DNA of 64,000 bases from Lysobacter sp. M2-1 (GTDB taxonomy: Bacteria; Pseudomonadota; Gammaproteobacteria; Xanthomonadales; Xanthomonadaceae), in contig NZ_JAKPBU010000001.1 in the NCBI RefSeq assembly GCF_022662495.1, positions 682,001 to 746,000 on the forward strand. Direction: 5' to 3'. The translations under genes and the position numbers were made by a program. The notes beneath the pieces were generated by a model. That model made no database searches. It saw only the letters and a list, made by a program, of their open reading frames with translations, and was not told the DNA's origin. This document shows, piece by piece, positions 62,077-64,000 of the stretch. How positions within the stretch are numbered: the stretch's first letter is position 1; each line of letters opens with the position of its first letter.

Positions 62077-64000
62077 ATGCGCTCATTTCTCCTGCTCGCC
62101 GCCCTGCTGCTGGCCGGCCACGTTTTCGCCCAACCCGCCCAGCCGCTGACACTGGAGCGGATCATGGCCGACCCGGACTGGATCGGACCCGCGGTCGAAG
62201 ATGTGTGGTGGCGCTGGGACGGAAAGGCAGCGCAATACACCGCCAAGCGCGATGGGGCGACGATTCGCGATACCTTCCAGGTCGCGATCGACGGCGGCAC
62301 CCCGGTCAGGATGGACGGCAGCGCGCGAGCTGACCTGGACGCACCCGGCGCCGTCTACGATCCGCAGGGCGCCCGCAGCGCGTTCATCCGCAATGGCGAC
62401 GTGTTCGTTCGCAGTCTGCGCAACGGCGCGCTCACCCAGCTCACCCGCAGCAATGACGATGAAGCCCTGCCGCAGTGGAGCAGCGACGGCGCCCTGGTCT
62501 GGCGCGTCGGCAACACCTGGTACCGCTGGGACGGCCGCGGCGTCACCCAGGCGGCGACGATCAGGGCCGAAGACGACCCGGCGCAGTCGCCCAAGGCCGA
62601 CGACCTGCGCGATCGCCAGCTGCGCCTGATCGACACCCTGAAGAACGATCGCGCGCGCCGCGACGCCGCGAGGGTGCAGGGCGAGGCCTGGCGTCGTGCC
62701 GACGCCACCCGCGCGGCGCCGCCGGTCTACCTGGGCAAGGACGTTGAGATCGCCGACAGCGCGCTGTCGCCGGACGGCCGCTGGCTGCTGGTGGTCACCA
62801 GCGTCAAGGGCGCCGACGCCGGCACCGCCGGCAAGATGCCCAAGTACGTGACCGAATCCGGCTACGAGGAGTTCGAGGAAGTCCGGGTCAGGGTCGGCCG
62901 CAATGCACCCCTGCCGCATCGGCTGTGGCTGGTGGACGTGGCCAACGCCAAGACAAGCGAACTGAAGTTCGATCCGTTGCCCGGCATCACCGTCGATCCG
63001 CTGGCCGCCTTGCGCAAGGCGGCCGGCAAGCAGCCGCTCAAGGGCAACCGCGACGTGCGCATCGAGACCGACAACGGCGGCGGCGGCCAGTCGATCCGCT
63101 GGAGCGCGGATTCGCGCAATGTCGCGGTGCTGGTCCGCGCGGTCGACAACAAGGACCGCTGGATCGCGACGGTCGACATGGCCGCTTCGGCGCTGCGACC
63201 GCGCCACCACCTGCACGACGACGCCTGGATCAACTGGGGCTTCAACGAATTCGGCTGGCTTCGCGACGGCCGCACGTTGTGGCTGCTGTCGGAAGAGAGC
63301 GGCTACTCGCAGCTGTACACGCTCGATGCCGAACGCGGCAAGGCGCAGGCGCTGACCTCGGGCAAGTGGGAGGTTTCGCAACCGGCCCTGTCGGTCGATG
63401 GTCGCCGGCTCTATTTCCTGTGCAACCGCCGCTGGCCCGGGCACTACGAGGTGTGCGCGGCCAAGGCCAACGGCGATGGGGACGTGGCGGAAGTCACCAA
63501 CACCGATGGCATCGAGAACTTCGTGCTGTCGCCCGACGGCCGCTCGCTGCTGCTGCGCAAGTCGGCCGCGTACGTACCGGCGCAGCTTGCGGTGACCGAG
63601 ATCGGCGACGGCGCGGTGCACACGCTCACCGACACGCGCAAGCCGGACTATGCCGCGCTCGAGTGGCTGCAGCCGGAGATCGTGCAGGTGCCCTCGCGCC
63701 ACGGCGCCGGCACTCTGTGGGGCAAGTACTACGGCCCCAGGACGCCCGAACCCGGCCGCAAATATCCGATCGTGATGTTCGTGCACGGCGCCGGCTACCT
63801 GCAGAACGTCAGCGACCGCTATCCCAACTATTTCCGCGAGCAGATGTTCCACAACCTGCTGGTGCAGCAGGGTTACATCGTCCTGGACCTGGATTACCGC
63901 GCCAGCGAGGGCTACGGCCGCGACTGGCGCACCGCGATCTACCGGCACATGGGCAAGCCCGAGCTGGAGGACTATCTCGACGGGCTGGACTGGCTCGTCG
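62077..64000 (+). CDS. S9-family (DPP-IV-like) exported peptidase, 3' end cut by window
   Basis: 641 residues are visible and the gene runs off the window. A Sec signal (MRSFLLLAALLLAGHVFAQ) is followed by a beta-propeller region with repeated blades (FVRSLRNGALTQLTRSNDDE, IADSALSPDGRWLLVVTS, LWLLSEESGYSQLYTLD, FVLSPDGRSLLLRKSA). The alpha/beta-hydrolase domain begins near residue 545 with PIVMFVHGAGYLQ (oxyanion HG) and IVLDLDYRASEGYGRDW. The catalytic GxSxG lies past the edge. The start ATG 62077 has no clear ribosome site. Confidence 0.9.
   Translation, partial: MRSFLLLAALLLAGHVFAQPAQPLTLERIMADPDWIGPAVEDVWWRWDGKAAQYTAKRDGATIRDTFQVAIDGGTPVRMDGSARADLDAPGAVYDPQGARSAFIRNGDVFVRSLRNGALTQLTRSNDDEALPQWSSDGALVWRVGNTWYRWDGRGVTQAATIRAEDDPAQSPKADDLRDRQLRLIDTLKNDRARRDAARVQGEAWRRADATRAAPPVYLGKDVEIADSALSPDGRWLLVVTSVKGADAGTAGKMPKYVTESGYEEFEEVRVRVGRNAPLPHRLWLVDVANAKTSELKFDPLPGITVDPLAALRKAAGKQPLKGNRDVRIETDNGGGGQSIRWSADSRNVAVLVRAVDNKDRWIATVDMAASALRPRHHLHDDAWINWGFNEFGWLRDGRTLWLLSEESGYSQLYTLDAERGKAQALTSGKWEVSQPALSVDGRRLYFLCNRRWPGHYEVCAAKANGDGDVAEVTNTDGIENFVLSPDGRSLLLRKSAAYVPAQLAVTEIGDGAVHTLTDTRKPDYAALEWLQPEIVQVPSRHGAGTLWGKYYGPRTPEPGRKYPIVMFVHGAGYLQNVSDRYPNYFREQMFHNLLVQQGYIVLDLDYRASEGYGRDWRTAIYRHMGKPELEDYLDGLDWLV

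Overview
The window is very GC-rich, tightly packed chromosomal DNA from a gammaproteobacterium of the Xanthomonadaceae/Lysobacteraceae group (Lysobacter, Luteimonas, Stenotrophomonas or Xanthomonas relatives). This rests on protein content and gene order: def-fmt-rsmB divergent from LysM-dprA-smg-topA-tsaC, a Lys/Ala-tailed TopA, a Rho with a long Arg-rich N-terminal extension next to trxA and rhlB, tandem DUF4124 genes, and intergenic palindromic repeats of the kind common in this family. Genus cannot be settled by eye. No tRNA, rRNA, CRISPR array, prophage or transposase gene was seen.

Layout. 1-3.6 kb: end of opgD (periplasmic glucans) and rpoD, separated by a hairpin terminator. 3.7-7.3 kb: dtd, then an lpxL-type acyltransferase with two bacterial PH-domain membrane proteins. 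7.3-11.1 kb: a three-gene surface-glycan cassette (ArnT-like GT-C, CDP-glycerol glycerophosphotransferase-like, Stealth phosphotransferase). 11.2-14.2 kb: rsmB, fmt and def with interspersed repeats between them. 14.3-20.9 kb: LysM protein, dprA, smg, topA, tsaC. 21-30.3 kb: accessory and envelope genes (two DUF4124 proteins, SDR, small lipoprotein, sppA, MATE pump, DUF3667, DUF4286, DUF3106, a membrane-anchored sigma-like protein). 30.3-33 kb: an AT-richer spacer with DnaA-box-like motifs, then priA. 33-38.6 kb: a membrane spermidine-synthase-like protein, an exported isoaspartyl methyltransferase, tal and a type II NADH dehydrogenase. 38.6-43.9 kb: NYN protein, metallophosphatase, DUF1203, rpoH, ung, a double-receiver regulator. 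44-50.2 kb: ftsX, ftsE, rhlB, trxA, rho. 50.2-53.1 kb: a 600-residue protein with a C-terminus resembling the Xanthomonadales type IV secretion signal (XVIPCD), and an exported TonB-C-like protein. 53.2-64 kb: a Kef-type antiporter, a 1100-residue membrane ankyrin protein, a YcgL protein, cyanide-insensitive-type bd oxidase, a large composite inverted repeat, and the start of an S9/DPP-IV-like peptidase running off the edge.

Most of the window is conserved housekeeping: transcription (rpoD, rpoH, rho), translation initiation and quality control (def, fmt, dtd, tsaC, rsmB), DNA processing (topA, priA, ung, dprA), division (ftsEX) and envelope upkeep. The most notable signals are a 22-bp duplication around a small repeat that separates ftsE from ftsX where an ancestral stop/start overlap is inferred; repeats whose ends supply the stop codons of both fmt and rsmB; a perfect inverted pair of DnaA boxes upstream of priA; and the effector-like gene at 50.2-52.1 kb.
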